Shown here piece after piece: positions 47,852 to 58,451 of a stretch of 64,000 bases of DNA; positions within the stretch are counted from its first letter, which is position 1; each line of letters begins with the position of its first letter. The DNA comes from Kappaphycus alvarezii. Its lineage: Eukaryota > Rhodophyta > Florideophyceae > Gigartinales > Solieriaceae. Where the stretch lies: assembly GCA_002205965.3 (NCBI GenBank), contig NADL03000743.1, positions 310,001 through 374,000 on the forward strand. The letters are read 5' to 3'. The position numbers and the translations under genes were made by a program. Below the pieces are notes generated by a model that saw only the letters and a program-made list of their open reading frames with translations, ran no database searches and had not been told where the DNA came from.

Positions 47852-49141
47852 TAATGGGAATCGGAGAGGGTGAAGGACTTTGCTGGACGGATGAAGTTGC
47901 GGGCTTGGCTACCCAGAATTTACTCGGAACTCTAAAATCCTGGCCTTAAGTACAACCTACAACTACTTTCTAACTCACTGCGTCCACTAACAGAATCCCA
48001 CAAACTGAGCCATTTGAGCGGATTTCAAGATCTTGGCCCGGTGATAACAGTCATTAGGGGCAAATTTGGAACTGCTTCCAAAGTTGACAAATTTGTGTAA
48101 ATAGGTTGGCCCAATACACACATCAATACAGTACCTTATTTTGCAGACTTACCGGAAACGAATTCCCTTGTGCCAAAATAACGGACTCAATCCGTCATAC
48201 GTAAAATAGAATCACATAACTGATTTTTGGATGCAGTCGGTCCAATCTTCATCATAATTACGAACCTCATACATATGATGGAATCACATAACTGATTTTT
48301 GGATGCAGTTGTCCAATCATCATAATAGAAACCATACATATGATGGAATCACATAACTGATTTTTGGATGCAGTTGTACAAACCAATATCATAACTAGAA
48401 ACCACATACGTATGATGGAATCACATAACTGATTTTTGGATGCAGTTGTACAAACCAATATCATAACTAGAAACCACATACGTATGATGGAATCACATAA
48501 CTGATTTTTGGATGCAGTGTAAACCAATATCATAACTAGAAACCTCATACATATGATGAAATCACATAACCGATTTTTGGATGCAGCTGGATAAAACCCT
48601 AATCATAACTAGAATCCTCATACATAATATAAAATCAAATACCTCTTTCTAGCAGTCATGACAGTATTGCCATAATTGATTCCTACTGTACAAACTCAGT
48701 ACAGTAAGGAGTACAGTACTTGGTATATTACGATGTACAGTGCGAAGTACAGTTCCTCATTTGGCACTAGTACAGTACGTGTACAACACTGCACAAAAGG
48801 TTTCTACTCTTAGCTGTACCACGTGTACATCACATACACAACTGCCACCACGTACACGTGTACATAGCTTTCCTCAGCATATCTCTCATACAGTATACTC
48901 ATCATCCACTTATAGTACCCTACCCTACGTAAAATCACCCCATAAACAACATTTTGCCCTCTAAATCGCTGACTCTCAAAATCGTACTTTCGTCCCTGGG
49001 AACTTTGGATTTCTTCCGGAATGCCTTAGGCCACCCTTCATTCAACACGTGTGCATGTGTACACGTGGAACATGCCTCATGCCTCTTATGAGATTTGGCA
49101 CCGATGTGGGGTCATGTGATCGTCTTGCCAAATCAACAACA
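47852..49141 (-). repeat. element B 5' LTR
   Basis: Direct repeat of 41,459-42,817 but about 70 bp shorter, mainly through fewer tandem units. It is followed by the target duplication GCCCG. Confidence 0.93.
48195..48625. repeat. tandem array in the B 5' LTR
   Basis: About six units of roughly 72-77 bp, including shortened ones (tgcagttgtccaatcatcat). One unit fewer than in the 3' LTR. Confidence 0.86.
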
Positions 49142-49313
49142 GCCCGAAAATGGGCTTTCGTCCCAGGCAACTTTCGATTTGGCCCATTTTACACGTGTCA
49201 TAGGTGTACACACAGAAGAATGGTGCAACTCGCTTTTTCATGCTACAAGTGTACACGTGTCCAGGTGCAACTAAAAACCATGGGATCGCATGCATTCTAT
49301 CCCTTTTCCAACA
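49142..49313 (-). repeat. element D 3' LTR, second piece
   Basis: Begins with the duplicated GCCCG and continues the D LTR (gaaaatgggctttcgtccca...) to the end at ccaaca. Colinear with 56,174-56,346. Joined to 40,388-41,458 it gives a full LTR of about 1.24 kb. Confidence 0.92.
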
Positions 49314-49326
49314 CTCCCCTCGATCA
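49314..49326 (-). other. polypurine tract of D
   Basis: Minus strand GTGATCGAGGGGAG precedes the LTR start TGTTGGAAAAGGG. Confidence 0.7.
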
Positions 49327-49344
49327 CATTGTTTTTACACTAAT

Positions 49345-52300
49345 TCATGCTCCCCCTTTTTACCCATCACAATCAGTCTAACAAGTTTGTCATCTGAACT
49401 CGCCCTAGTGGTTTGTCAAAGCATCAGCAACATTTTCAGTGTCAGCACGTACACCAAGTCCACCTCTTTACGCACAACTGCATCTCTTACAAATGGTATG
49501 CAATATCAATGTGCTTGTTGCGTCTGTTGGTGCTTTCGTTTCGAGCGAGCTCCATAGCCCCCTGGTTATGCTGTATATTGTAGTAGCATGATCAATTCGA
49601 AGTGCTTTCATGCCCAGCGATGTCCAGGTTTCAAGGATGTCCCGAACGACACGTCTCAGCCATATTGCTTCTTTACTTGCTGCAGTTAACGAAATGTATT
49701 CGGCCTCACATGACGAAGCTGCGACAACCGTTTGCTTTCGCGAGCACCAACTTACCCCACTTCCAGCCATGCGAAACACGAAACCACTCGTCGATTTGCG
49801 ATCGGACACATCTCCGGCCAATCCGAGTCACAGTATGCAGACAGCCCAGATTAGCATTCCCTCGGAACACAAGACCTAAATCTTTTGGTCCCAGCGAGAT
49901 ACCTTAACACTCTTTTTACTGCTAACCAATGCTTCTCTCTTGGTTCTTCGCAGAAACGTGCAAAGTTTGCCAACCGCATAAGATATATCAGGTCGTGTTC
50001 CAACAGACAAATACATGAGAGCTCCAATGCGCTCCTGTATGGAGCATCTGTCCGAGCATCACTACCCGTATCTACCGACCGATCCATGTTCAACTCGTCA
50101 GTGTTTAGATTCATAGGAGTTGGAACAGGTCTACAATTCTGCATTCCAAATCGCTCTAAAACGCTGTCTACAAACCGTGGCTGGGATAAACACAAGGATC
50201 GTTCGGATCTCCGGCGAGAAATTTCAAGCCAACAACCATTCTCGCTTCGCCCAAATCTTTCATTTCAAAACGGCGGTTCAGCTCCCCCTTCATCCATGCA
50301 ATCGCCTCCATGTTGTTTCCTGCAAGCAGCAAGTCATCAACATACAGGAGATAATCATGATTGAGTCGGAGGTCGGGTCAAATTTTACATAAACACAGGG
50401 ATCATTAGTGCTACTTTTGAATTTGAGCCCATCAACAAGAAAATCATCGATTTTCTGGTGCCACCGTCTATGTGCCTGTTTCAAACCATACAAGGCCTTC
50501 AGAAATTTGCAGACATGATTTGGTTTCGAGGCGTCCTTAAATCCATCAGGCTGTTCCATGTACACTTCCTCCACATCACCGTTCAGAAATGCCGTCTTAA
50601 CGTCCATTTGATGCAGCTCCAGGTCCTGATGTGCGACAAGTGCCAAAAGCACCCGAATTGACGTGAGCTTCACGACAGGGGCGTACGTCTCATTATAATC
50701 TACCCCTTTCACCTGTTGGAAACCACGAGCGACAAGACGCGCTTTCGATTTTCGGGAAAAGCCTCCGTTGGAGTCCTGGGCATCTTTTATTGCAAACACC
50801 CATTTTGGAGTCAGAATGTTTGAGGCCTCCAAACGTGGGACTAACTTCCATGTTTTGTTCCGAAGGATCGAGTCTCGCTCGGACTCGATGGCGGACTTCC
50901 AAAAGTCTGCGTCCGGTCCTGTCGCCGCGTGTCGGTACGAGATGTTGACAACATTTGTAACGAGAGCCGTGTCATTAGGTGTCAAGGATATGTTTGATCT
51001 CCACCAAGCATTTGGGCTCTTCGAATCCTTTCAGATCTCCGAGGAGCTACAGACACCTCAGGGGGCTCAGGGATTTCGTTATCTGTACCTACGTTTTCGG
51101 CGACCGTTGGGTCGTTTCCAACATTAGCCTGGTCATTCCTTGTCCTGAATATCTTGTCTCGAAGCTGCAGTTATTTCGGCTGTGTCCGGTGTAGGAAGCC
51201 GGATTTGAGCATCCTGTTCAACGCCGAGACTTACAAATCCTCATCGGAGTTAATTGCGAGACACTCATCTGATTCTTTTTCATTTATTTCAGACTGGCAG
51301 GTTTCGCTCTCACTGAATCTGACATCTCTGGAAACAACTACCTTGTGTAATTCAGGATCCCACAGTTTGTAAGCTTTGCTGGCTTCCGCATATCCAAGCA
51401 TAATTGCTTCCCGTGCTCGGTTGTCAAGCTTACTCAACTGACTTGCCGGGACGGTGTACCAACATTTGCTTCCGAACGTACGAAGGTGCGACAAATTGGG
51501 CTTGCGACCGTACCATATATGATGCGGGGTTGTGTGGCTTGGAATTGACCGAGTTGTAACTCTGTTTCGGATGTATACAGCAGTCGCCAGAGCTTCGGCC
51601 CAGAACTGTTTTGGCAGACTCTTTGCATGTAGCATAGATCGAACCAGATCCATAAGTGTTCGGTTCAGCCGCTCTGAAACACCATTCTGTTCAGGTGACT
51701 CCACTGCACTAAGCTCATGTTTTTGTGCCGCGCTCGGCAAGGTAGTCTTTGAATGCAGTGGACATATATTCTCCCCCTTGATCTGAACGAAGAATGCCAA
51801 TGCGACGCCCAGTATGGGCTTCGCTACGAGCTTGGAACAGTTTATATTTATCAAAGACCTCTGACTTTCGCTGCATCATGTAGACGGTAACCCAGGAAGA
51901 GTGATCGTCCGTGAAGGTCACAAAGTATCGTGCCCTCCAACAGAAGAAACCATAGGTCCACACACGTCACTGTGAACAAGGTCTAACATCGCTTCAGCTC
52001 TACCAGTCGTGCGTTTCTTCGGCACTGCAGAACGATGAGCCTTTCCATGAACGCATGAGGAGCATATTTCGGATATTCGAGCCACTGATCTGCACGCCGT
52101 CCACAACATTGTTCCTTACCATAGATGCAATGCCCTGCTTGCTTACATGAGCCATTCTCTCGTGCCATGTCGGAGTGTGGTGACTTTCGCAGAGTACAAG
52201 GTATCATTTGGTATCTTCTGGACTATGTCGATAGCATAAAGAAGGCTACTGCACAGCATTTTTCCAGTTGCTACAACTCTCCCATTCTTAGTCATCTGCA

Positions 52301-53543
52301 AAGCTTTGTTCTCAAATACAGTTTTGATCCCTTCTATGTCCGCTTTGCCTACAGAGATGAGAGAGTATTCGAAACTAGGAACGTGGACAACATCTCGCAG
52401 AATACACCGCTTTCGAGAACCATCTACTAATAATGTGAGCTCCACGTCACCTCGCCCAGCAATCTTAGCCCGGGCTTTAGTTCCCATTTCGACTGAGGCT
52501 GCAGAAATTCGGTATAATTCGTGAAACACTCCTATCGTAAGTCATATGGGAAGTACATGCGGAATCTGCGTACCAGGAGGAAGTTCCGGCCGAAATCCCG
52601 GCCTGTTTAATTCGTGACATGAGGCAAACAATTTCATCATCAACGATGGCCCCACTATCAGCTGAAGGATGAGAATCAGTCGAATCAAATACATTTGCAC
52701 CTACGAACGCCTGCTGATCTCCTCTTGGGCGATTTTTCTCGTTTCGATGATTATTAGATGCTCTGCCACTACGAGAACCGGATGCACGATAGCCCCTTGG
52801 AGCTTCCGGGCGCCTACCGTTCACATCTTTGCCCCAGCATCTGTCCGCGGTGTGACCAGAATGACCGCAGTTCGTACAGTGCAGCTGTCTTGCATTACCT
52901 CCGTAGTCATTCGGACGGGCATTGGATATGAGCGCAGCATTGGATTTTGTCCCTTTTGACTCTCTCATTTGAGCACGCTCCTCTTCCTGCAACAACCGGC
53001 TCTTCACAAATTCCAAAGTAAACACCCTGTCCTCATTGCCGAGCGCATCCAAGGCAACGATGAGATTGTAAAACGGAGGTGGCAATCCGTTAAGCACAGC
53101 CATGGCTATCTCTTTGTCATCGATAGTCACATCCATGGATTTCAGGGTCGCTGCCAACTGTGTTACACGGTTAACGTACTGCAAAACTCTCTCATTACCA
53201 TCCATAGCCGCGGTGTAAAACCGGCGTCGAGCCGCAAGTTTATTGAGGAGTGTGTGCCTCTCAAACGTGTTGAGAATAATAGTCCACATCTCCTTTGCAG
53301 TTGCGGCAGTACGACATGCTCAAGGTGCTCATCAGAAAGGGACAACCCGATGAGCGCCCTTGCTTTGCGGTCGGCCCGAGTCCATGATTTGAGAGCCCTA
53401 TCATCCGATTCCTCAGGCGGATCATCCACAATGTAGTCATCAAGCTCCCGGAGAGCGAGAAGAAGCTGCACCTTCTGCTTCCAAACATGGAAATTATTGT
53501 TGGTGAGCTTTTCAATTCGAACTCCGCCTCCGCGATCGTCCAT
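49345..53543 (-). pseudogene. element D Gag-Pol polyprotein, frame-shifted
   Basis: ATG at 53,543 opens MDDRGGGVRIEKLTNNNFHVWK. Gag continues after a shift near 53,310 (MWTIILNTFERHTLLNKLAA). Then come the zinc knuckle CTNCGHSGHTADRC (about 52,895-52,855), protease WYADSACTSHMT (DSA for the more usual DSG, about 52,570), the pre-integrase box CSSCVHGKAHR (about 52,070), integrase LDLVHSDVCGP, LRSDQGGEY and EQNGVSERLNRTL, RT (KARLVARGFQQ, MDVKTAFLNGD, about 50,740-50,580) and RNase H (SDRKSTSGFVF, CEAEYISL). At least eight frame changes, many in homopolymers. Distinct from B at sequence level but of the same clade. It ends near the polypurine tract at about 49,345. Confidence 0.9.
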
Positions 53544-53637
53544 GACTATGTTTTATCCAAGACCCTTTGTGTCTGAAACCTCTATTACCACGTATGCAGT
53601 GAGTATGCAAAGTCCTCTGTTCGGGTATCCCAAGCCG

Positions 53638-53652
53638 GCGACCGATAGTCGC
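53638..53652 (-). promoter_or_regulatory. small leader hairpin in D
   Basis: GCGAC-TATCG-GTCGC on the minus strand, the same loop as in B with stem position 2 changed from G-C to C-G. The flanks (GGCTTGCC before, CCGGCTTGGGAT after) are conserved between the elements. Confidence 0.5.
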
Positions 53653-54669
53653 TTGTCACGGCAAGCCTTTCCCTATAAGAAGTTTGCAGCGTTTACTCAA
53701 AGACACGTGTGTTAAATTTCCAACTCTTTACCTCTTTAGTTTCCTCCTCTTTACCTCTTTACCACCTCTTTATTTGTGCCTTAGGGCGCTACCCTGTATA
53801 TCGGCCAGTGCTGGTCTTTCAACTTTGAGCTCAATCCGTGTGCCACGAGTAAGCACAGCGACTTTACCTGTAGACGGCCAGGAATTTTCAGCCACTACCC
53901 GAAAGGTCCCCGCAGCAAAGGGCGTCTTACCACAATCACAGTCTTTCCGTACTAACTCAGGCGCGTTTCCTTCCGGACTGTGTTGCTTGACTTCCGTCGT
54001 ACTCGTGTGAAAGCACTCAAGGTCACCAATGAGCCTCGTCCTTCCGTGCACAGCACGTATCTACACCTCAACAGAAGTATAGCCAGCAGGTACCAAAGTA
54101 CCAGTGCAGAACACTAGTACCGGTATGCTACCAGAGTAAGGAATTAGAAGACAGTCGTTCCCTCTCCGACCACGGGCGATGGTGTTTCGCGTACGTATCG
54201 GTCGTTCAAGCGAGGAGCGTCTCTGTCCCGCCGGCGCGCAAAAGGGCCACTGCAACGGACCGACTCGGCTGGTACACCGTGATTCCCACCGAGAATCGGG
54301 TTCAGTCTTACGACTTTTGATAACTCGCGTTATCAACCGCGTGGGTTTGTATGGTACGGTCCGTCCAACTCGCGTTACACAAAGGCACTGTTCCCAAAAG
54401 AGTACAGCCGGTGAGAGGATTACAAAACCGATTGCCAGACCACGATTCGGCAAAAGAATCGGACAAACTTGGGCGGACCCCTGGCACTCTGTCTCCTTCT
54501 TTTCCGTTGCCGTGAAGGCTTTCCAAGAGTGCAAGGGGTATCAACAACCAGGCCTAGATTCCTCCTCAAACAACAAGGCCAATATTTCCAAAAATAAACT
54601 CGAGCTGATCAATTGCCAAATAACCACAACCACCACAAAAGTGACAGAAAACCGAACCAACAAACGACA

Positions 54670-54925
54670 AGCAGAGCAATGACACCACAAAGCACTCAGA
54701 CCCCTCACACAGAGTGCTTGAAAACACAAAACTGTTCTCAACAGTAGTAGAGCACAAACAACGATTGCTCTGATTCAACACAAAATGGAAACCACAAAAA
54801 CACTCAGGATCCACACACAGAGTGCTTGACAGCCTTAACGTTGGTTCGTATCAACAAAAGCTTCCAACAACACACAATGAGAACCACAAAAACACTCAGG
54901 ATCCACACACAAAGTGCTTGACAAT
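54670..54925. repeat. imperfect repeats in the D leader
   Basis: Three copies of a segment like accacaaaaacactcaggat followed by ccacacacagagtgcttga, starting near 54,673, 54,791 and 54,888. The first is the most divergent. Confidence 0.75.
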
Positions 54926-55083
54926 CACCAACTGGGTCCTAACAAAGACAAGAACCCAACAACAATCACCACAAAGCAACAAATCACAACACCAACAGCA
55001 CCAACAACACAGAGAAAGCAATTACCTCAACGTCAACGTCAATAGTTGAGGGACGGATTAAGCGGAATGAGCGGTAGCGTGGA

Positions 55084-55097
55084 CTGGGCCCATAACC
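55084..55097 (-). other. primer-binding site of D (initiator tRNA-Met anticodon arm)
   Basis: CTGGGCCCATAACC on the plus strand, directly adjoining the D 5' LTR; identical to the sites of B and E. Confidence 0.85.
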
Positions 55098-56346
55098 TGA
55101 TGAAAGGAACAGGGGATGTTGAGGGATGAGGAGAGAGAATGAAAAGGGAAGTAGGGAAAGAGTGTAGATGGATAAAAGAAACAGAAAGGAGATAGAACGG
55201 CAAGGGTGAGGTTGGTGTTGAAATCAAAGGCAAGTCCGTACCTCTTCTTTACTTGGATGAGCTATTAGACTACAACTATATACTGTTTGCCGGTACTCAC
55301 TTCGGCTTTGTGAAAGCAAAATGAAAGTAGCAAAATCTACATTTGCAGTACTCTCTTTGTTGATCCTATAGCCTACCCAAGCCGAGATGCCTCAGAATCC
55401 CTGATTTGCATGCGCGGGAAATTCATAATTACCGATATTCAAAACGTAAGTAACATTACGTGCATGCTAGCCATGCATGTTCTGTTACGTAAACGTACAC
55501 TAAAACAGTCAACCCGTGAATTATGCCTTACGTGACCCGCCAACGCAACTGTAATCTCTCGGCCTGTAACAGAAGCCAACGGCGGGAACTTAAGGCGGGA
55601 ACTTAAATATCATAAAAGTAGAAAACAATTTTTGGCGGGCTTGTCTCACGTTGTTACGTAACAGTACGTAAATCTCATGCAGGCCGTTCAACGTGAATTA
55701 AGCCTTACGTGCTATACGTGCAGTACTGTAAAAGCAACGTGGCTGCATCAACATACTGTACTTTGGCTGCATACCTGTGCAAGAGTGATTTGTAGGCAGC
55801 CAGTATAATGAGTATGGTGTAAACTGTATGCAGCCAGTCCAGGCAACTATAGGATAAATATAGAAACCACTGTTTACTTGTACACGTACGACACCTATAA
55901 TACTGTACACGTACGACAGAGAGGAGACAGTACACGTACGCCACATAGGAGACAGTACACGTATGACACATTGGGTACAGTACTTTGAGCCTAGAATAGA
56001 GACAAACCATCAACCAACCATAACATGCCAAGTGTCAGAATGCTCCACAATGATCAGCTCAGATATCACCACTTGGAGCGATGTGAGTGGTATGGAGGCG
56101 TATCTAGCAGCCAATCAGAGGGCAGATTACCAAGTGGTTTGAAAAATGGCAAAATGCGCCGTGATTTTGAGTTGCCCGAAAATGGGCTTTCGTCCCAGGC
56201 AACTTTCGATTTGGCCCATTTTACACGTGTAGTAGGTGTACACACAGAAGAAGGGTGCAACTCGCTTTTTCATGCTACAAGTGTACACGTGTCCAGGTGG
56301 CAACCAAAAACCATGGGATCGCATGCATTCTATCCCTTTTCCAACA
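55098..56346 (-). repeat. element D 5' LTR (contains the empty site of B)
   Basis: Starts tgatgaaagg and ends ccaaca on the plus strand; 1,249 bp. It is nearly identical to the split 3' LTR. At 56,174-56,178 it has a single GCCCG, the uninterrupted form of the site where B inserted in the sister LTR. Confidence 0.93.
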
Positions 56347-56688
56347 CTGCCAATGCTGGTACAAACTGCATGCCAATGAGGTGCAGAAACTTGATGAACG
56401 TGCAGTGAAAGGAATGTTTCTTGGATATTCAGCCGGAACAAAGGCCTATAAGGTATGGGATGACGAACTGAATCGCGTAGTTATTTCACGAAATGTGCAG
56501 TTTGATGAGTCCAGGCGAGGGCCTTGTTCGGTTGACGACAATATATCGCATCAAAGTGACGAAACTTTTGAGCCAGAGGATGTGAGCATTGCTGTCGAAA
56601 CTGACCCCGATACTTTAATGGCAAATATCGGTGAAAATGGCAACTCTGAGTCATTGGAGGTCAAAATGAGCCCGTTCTAAATCCAAAT
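56347..56688 (+). pseudogene. element F integrase C-terminus, truncated
   Basis: Starts abruptly after the D LTR with CQCWYKLHANEVQKLD, the segment following HLRVFG in the integrase-RT linker of B. It continues AVKGMFLGYSAGTKAYKVWDD, then VVISRNVQFDESRRG, to a stop at about 56,680. The rest of integrase and everything upstream are missing. One frame change or stop separates it from the RT frame. Confidence 0.85.
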
Positions 56689-58431
56689 ATGAACCTAGAG
56701 CCCCCAGATGCGAGCTTGGAACCAGAGCATACAAGTGGTGCAGACGGAGATGGACCTAGCAATGTACCACTTCGCAGATCAGGTCGATCACGTCGCCTAC
56801 CAAGACAATGGTGGAAGGGCCTCTTAGGAACTAATTTACTCAGCACGTCTAATGAGGATGTCCCGGTACCAGACTCGTTCAAGGAAGCGATGAGTGGGAC
56901 GCAACCAGATTTCTGGCAGAAAGCAGTTGACAAAGAGTTAAAATCCCAACGCAAAAACCAGACTTGGACGCTGGTTCCGCGCTCACAAGCCTCTAACATC
57001 CTCTCATCGCGCTGGGTTTTCACCGTTAAAGATATTCCAGATGATCAGGGCCACCTTATTCAGCAAAAAAAGGGTCGCCTAGTCGCAAGAGGTTTCCAGC
57101 AGATTGAAGGAGTTGATTACTCAGAGACTTTCGCCCCGGTAATCAAATTCACGACAATTCGATTGCTACTAGCTATTGTTGCCCATTTTGATTTAGAGCT
57201 CCACCAAATGGACGTGGTTATCGCGTTTCTAAATGGAGAATTAGAGGAGGATATTTACATGGAACAACCGGAAGGATGCGTCGACCCTTCCAAACCAAAC
57301 CATGTTTGCAGACTCCTCAATGCTATTTATGGCCTTAAACAAGCGAGTCGTCAATGGCACAAAAAGATTGACGACTTCTTGATTAATGGGCTTGGGTTTA
57401 AGACGACGAGAAGTGACGCGTGCTTGTACACAAACATATCGAATGACAGCATAATGCTCATTGCTCTTTATGTGGATGACTTGCTGCTCGCCGGTAGTGA
57501 TATAACCGCCGTGGCCTGGATGAAAGCGGAATTAAATAAAAGGTTTGAGATGAAAGACCTGGGAGAGGCGAAAAAGTGCATAGGGCTTGAAATTAGTAGG
57601 AAAAGGTCGTCCAAGCTAGTCTGTATATCGCAGAAGGCGTATGCCGAATCCGTACTGAAACGTTTTGGAATGTTCAGTTGTAATTCCGTGACTACACCAA
57701 TGGAACAGGGATTCCACCCCGAGTCTTCGACAAGCCCGTACTGTGATGTCCCGTATCGACAGATCATCGGCTGTCTGATGTTCCTGATGGTTGGTTCTCG
57801 TCCAGATTTAGCCTACGCCGTTGGAAAACTGTCTCAACACTGTGAGAAGCCTCGCGAGGACCACTGGCAGGCCGCGAAAAGGGTTTTGAGGTTCATCAAA
57901 GGAACACTCTCAACTGGTGTTGTCCTAAACGGATATCTCTCAGTGGAGTACCTCGAAGGCTTTAGTGATGCGGACTGGGGTGGCTGCTTGAACTCAAGAA
58001 ATTCCACCAGCGGCTATGTATTCAAGCTTTGTGGTGGAGCCGTCAGCTGGTCGTCGAGGAGGCAAACGGTTGTTGCAAAGTCTACCTGCGAAGCAGAGTA
58101 CATCGCGCTTTGTGATGCCTGCAAAGAAGCCGCCTGGCTAAGATGCCTTCTGGCAGATGCATTGGGAAAATCAGAAGATGGTACTGTTACAATAGGTTGT
58201 GATAATACAGGAACTATATCCTTTGCAGGCAACGAGGGGGTCAACCGGCGTGACAAGCATATCGATATCTCATACCACTTTGTCAGAGATGCTATCCATA
58301 GCAATATTGTTTCCCTCTTCCGTGTACCGTTTTCCGAAATGCCAGCAGATATACTAACGAAGCCTCTTGGACGACTTTCGTGCAATAAATGTGTGAGGTT
58401 TCTGGGACTTGGCGATCTGCGCGATGCTTAG
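56689..58431 (+). CDS. element F reverse transcriptase-RNase H, open frame
   Basis: An uninterrupted 580-codon frame from ATG at 56,689, but really the 3' part of a copia polyprotein. Linker with SGRSRRLPRQWWKG (about residues 30-45); RT from about 85: TWTLVPRS, VFTVKDIPDD, KGRLVARGFQQIEGVDYSET, MDVVIAFLNGELEEDIYMEQP, YGLKQASRQWHKKIDDF and the intact catalytic ALYVDDLLLAGSD (about residue 263). RNase H: EGFSDADWGGCL, KSTCEAEYIAL, NRRDKHIDISYHFVRDA and PADILTKPLGR near the end. It follows the 5' truncation by D at 56,346, so it lacks its own promoter and Gag. Expression as a separate protein is unlikely. This is the best-preserved Pol in the window besides the Gag-integrase frame of E. Confidence 0.9.
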   Translation: MNLEPPDASLEPEHTSGADGDGPSNVPLRRSGRSRRLPRQWWKGLLGTNLLSTSNEDVPVPDSFKEAMSGTQPDFWQKAVDKELKSQRKNQTWTLVPRSQASNILSSRWVFTVKDIPDDQGHLIQQKKGRLVARGFQQIEGVDYSETFAPVIKFTTIRLLLAIVAHFDLELHQMDVVIAFLNGELEEDIYMEQPEGCVDPSKPNHVCRLLNAIYGLKQASRQWHKKIDDFLINGLGFKTTRSDACLYTNISNDSIMLIALYVDDLLLAGSDITAVAWMKAELNKRFEMKDLGEAKKCIGLEISRKRSSKLVCISQKAYAESVLKRFGMFSCNSVTTPMEQGFHPESSTSPYCDVPYRQIIGCLMFLMVGSRPDLAYAVGKLSQHCEKPREDHWQAAKRVLRFIKGTLSTGVVLNGYLSVEYLEGFSDADWGGCLNSRNSTSGYVFKLCGGAVSWSSRRQTVVAKSTCEAEYIALCDACKEAAWLRCLLADALGKSEDGTVTIGCDNTGTISFAGNEGVNRRDKHIDISYHFVRDAIHSNIVSLFRVPFSEMPADILTKPLGRLSCNKCVRFLGLGDLRDA

Positions 58432-58442
58432 GGCATGTGATC

Positions 58443-58451
58443 GAGGGGGGG
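58443..58451 (+). other. polypurine tract of F
   Basis: GAGGGGGGG just before the 3' LTR, in the same context (gtgatcgag) as the tracts of A', B and D. Confidence 0.78.

Larger units (their letters stand above)
41459..49141 (-). mobile_element. copia element B, complete, nested in the D LTR
   Basis: A 7,683-bp Ty1/copia element with both LTRs (41,459-42,817 and 47,852-49,141), primer-binding site, polypurine tract, Gag-Pol and an extra zinc-finger ORF in the leader. GCCCG flanks it on both sides (41,454-41,458; 49,142-49,146), a 5-bp target duplication. The undisturbed target occurs once in the other D LTR at 56,174-56,178. LTRs are close to identical apart from indels, so insertion was recent. 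Gag-Pol has about four frame shifts. Confidence 0.95.
53544..55083 (-). other. long leader of element D
   Basis: About 1.5 kb between gag and the primer-binding site. On the minus strand it has two partly open stretches (54,534-54,061 and 54,051-53,770) without motifs I recognise. Both may be leader peptides or remnants of an extra ORF. 54,560-55,050 is A/C-rich and contains three imperfect copies of a unit ending cacacagagtgcttga (about 54,675, 54,795 and 54,885). The zinc-finger ORF of B has no recognisable counterpart here. Confidence 0.5.

Noticed and set aside
53770..54534. Extra accessory ORF in the D leader comparable to that of B
   Set aside because: Two partly open frames exist, but they have no zinc-finger pattern or other motif and no clear start, so I describe them only as part of the leader.
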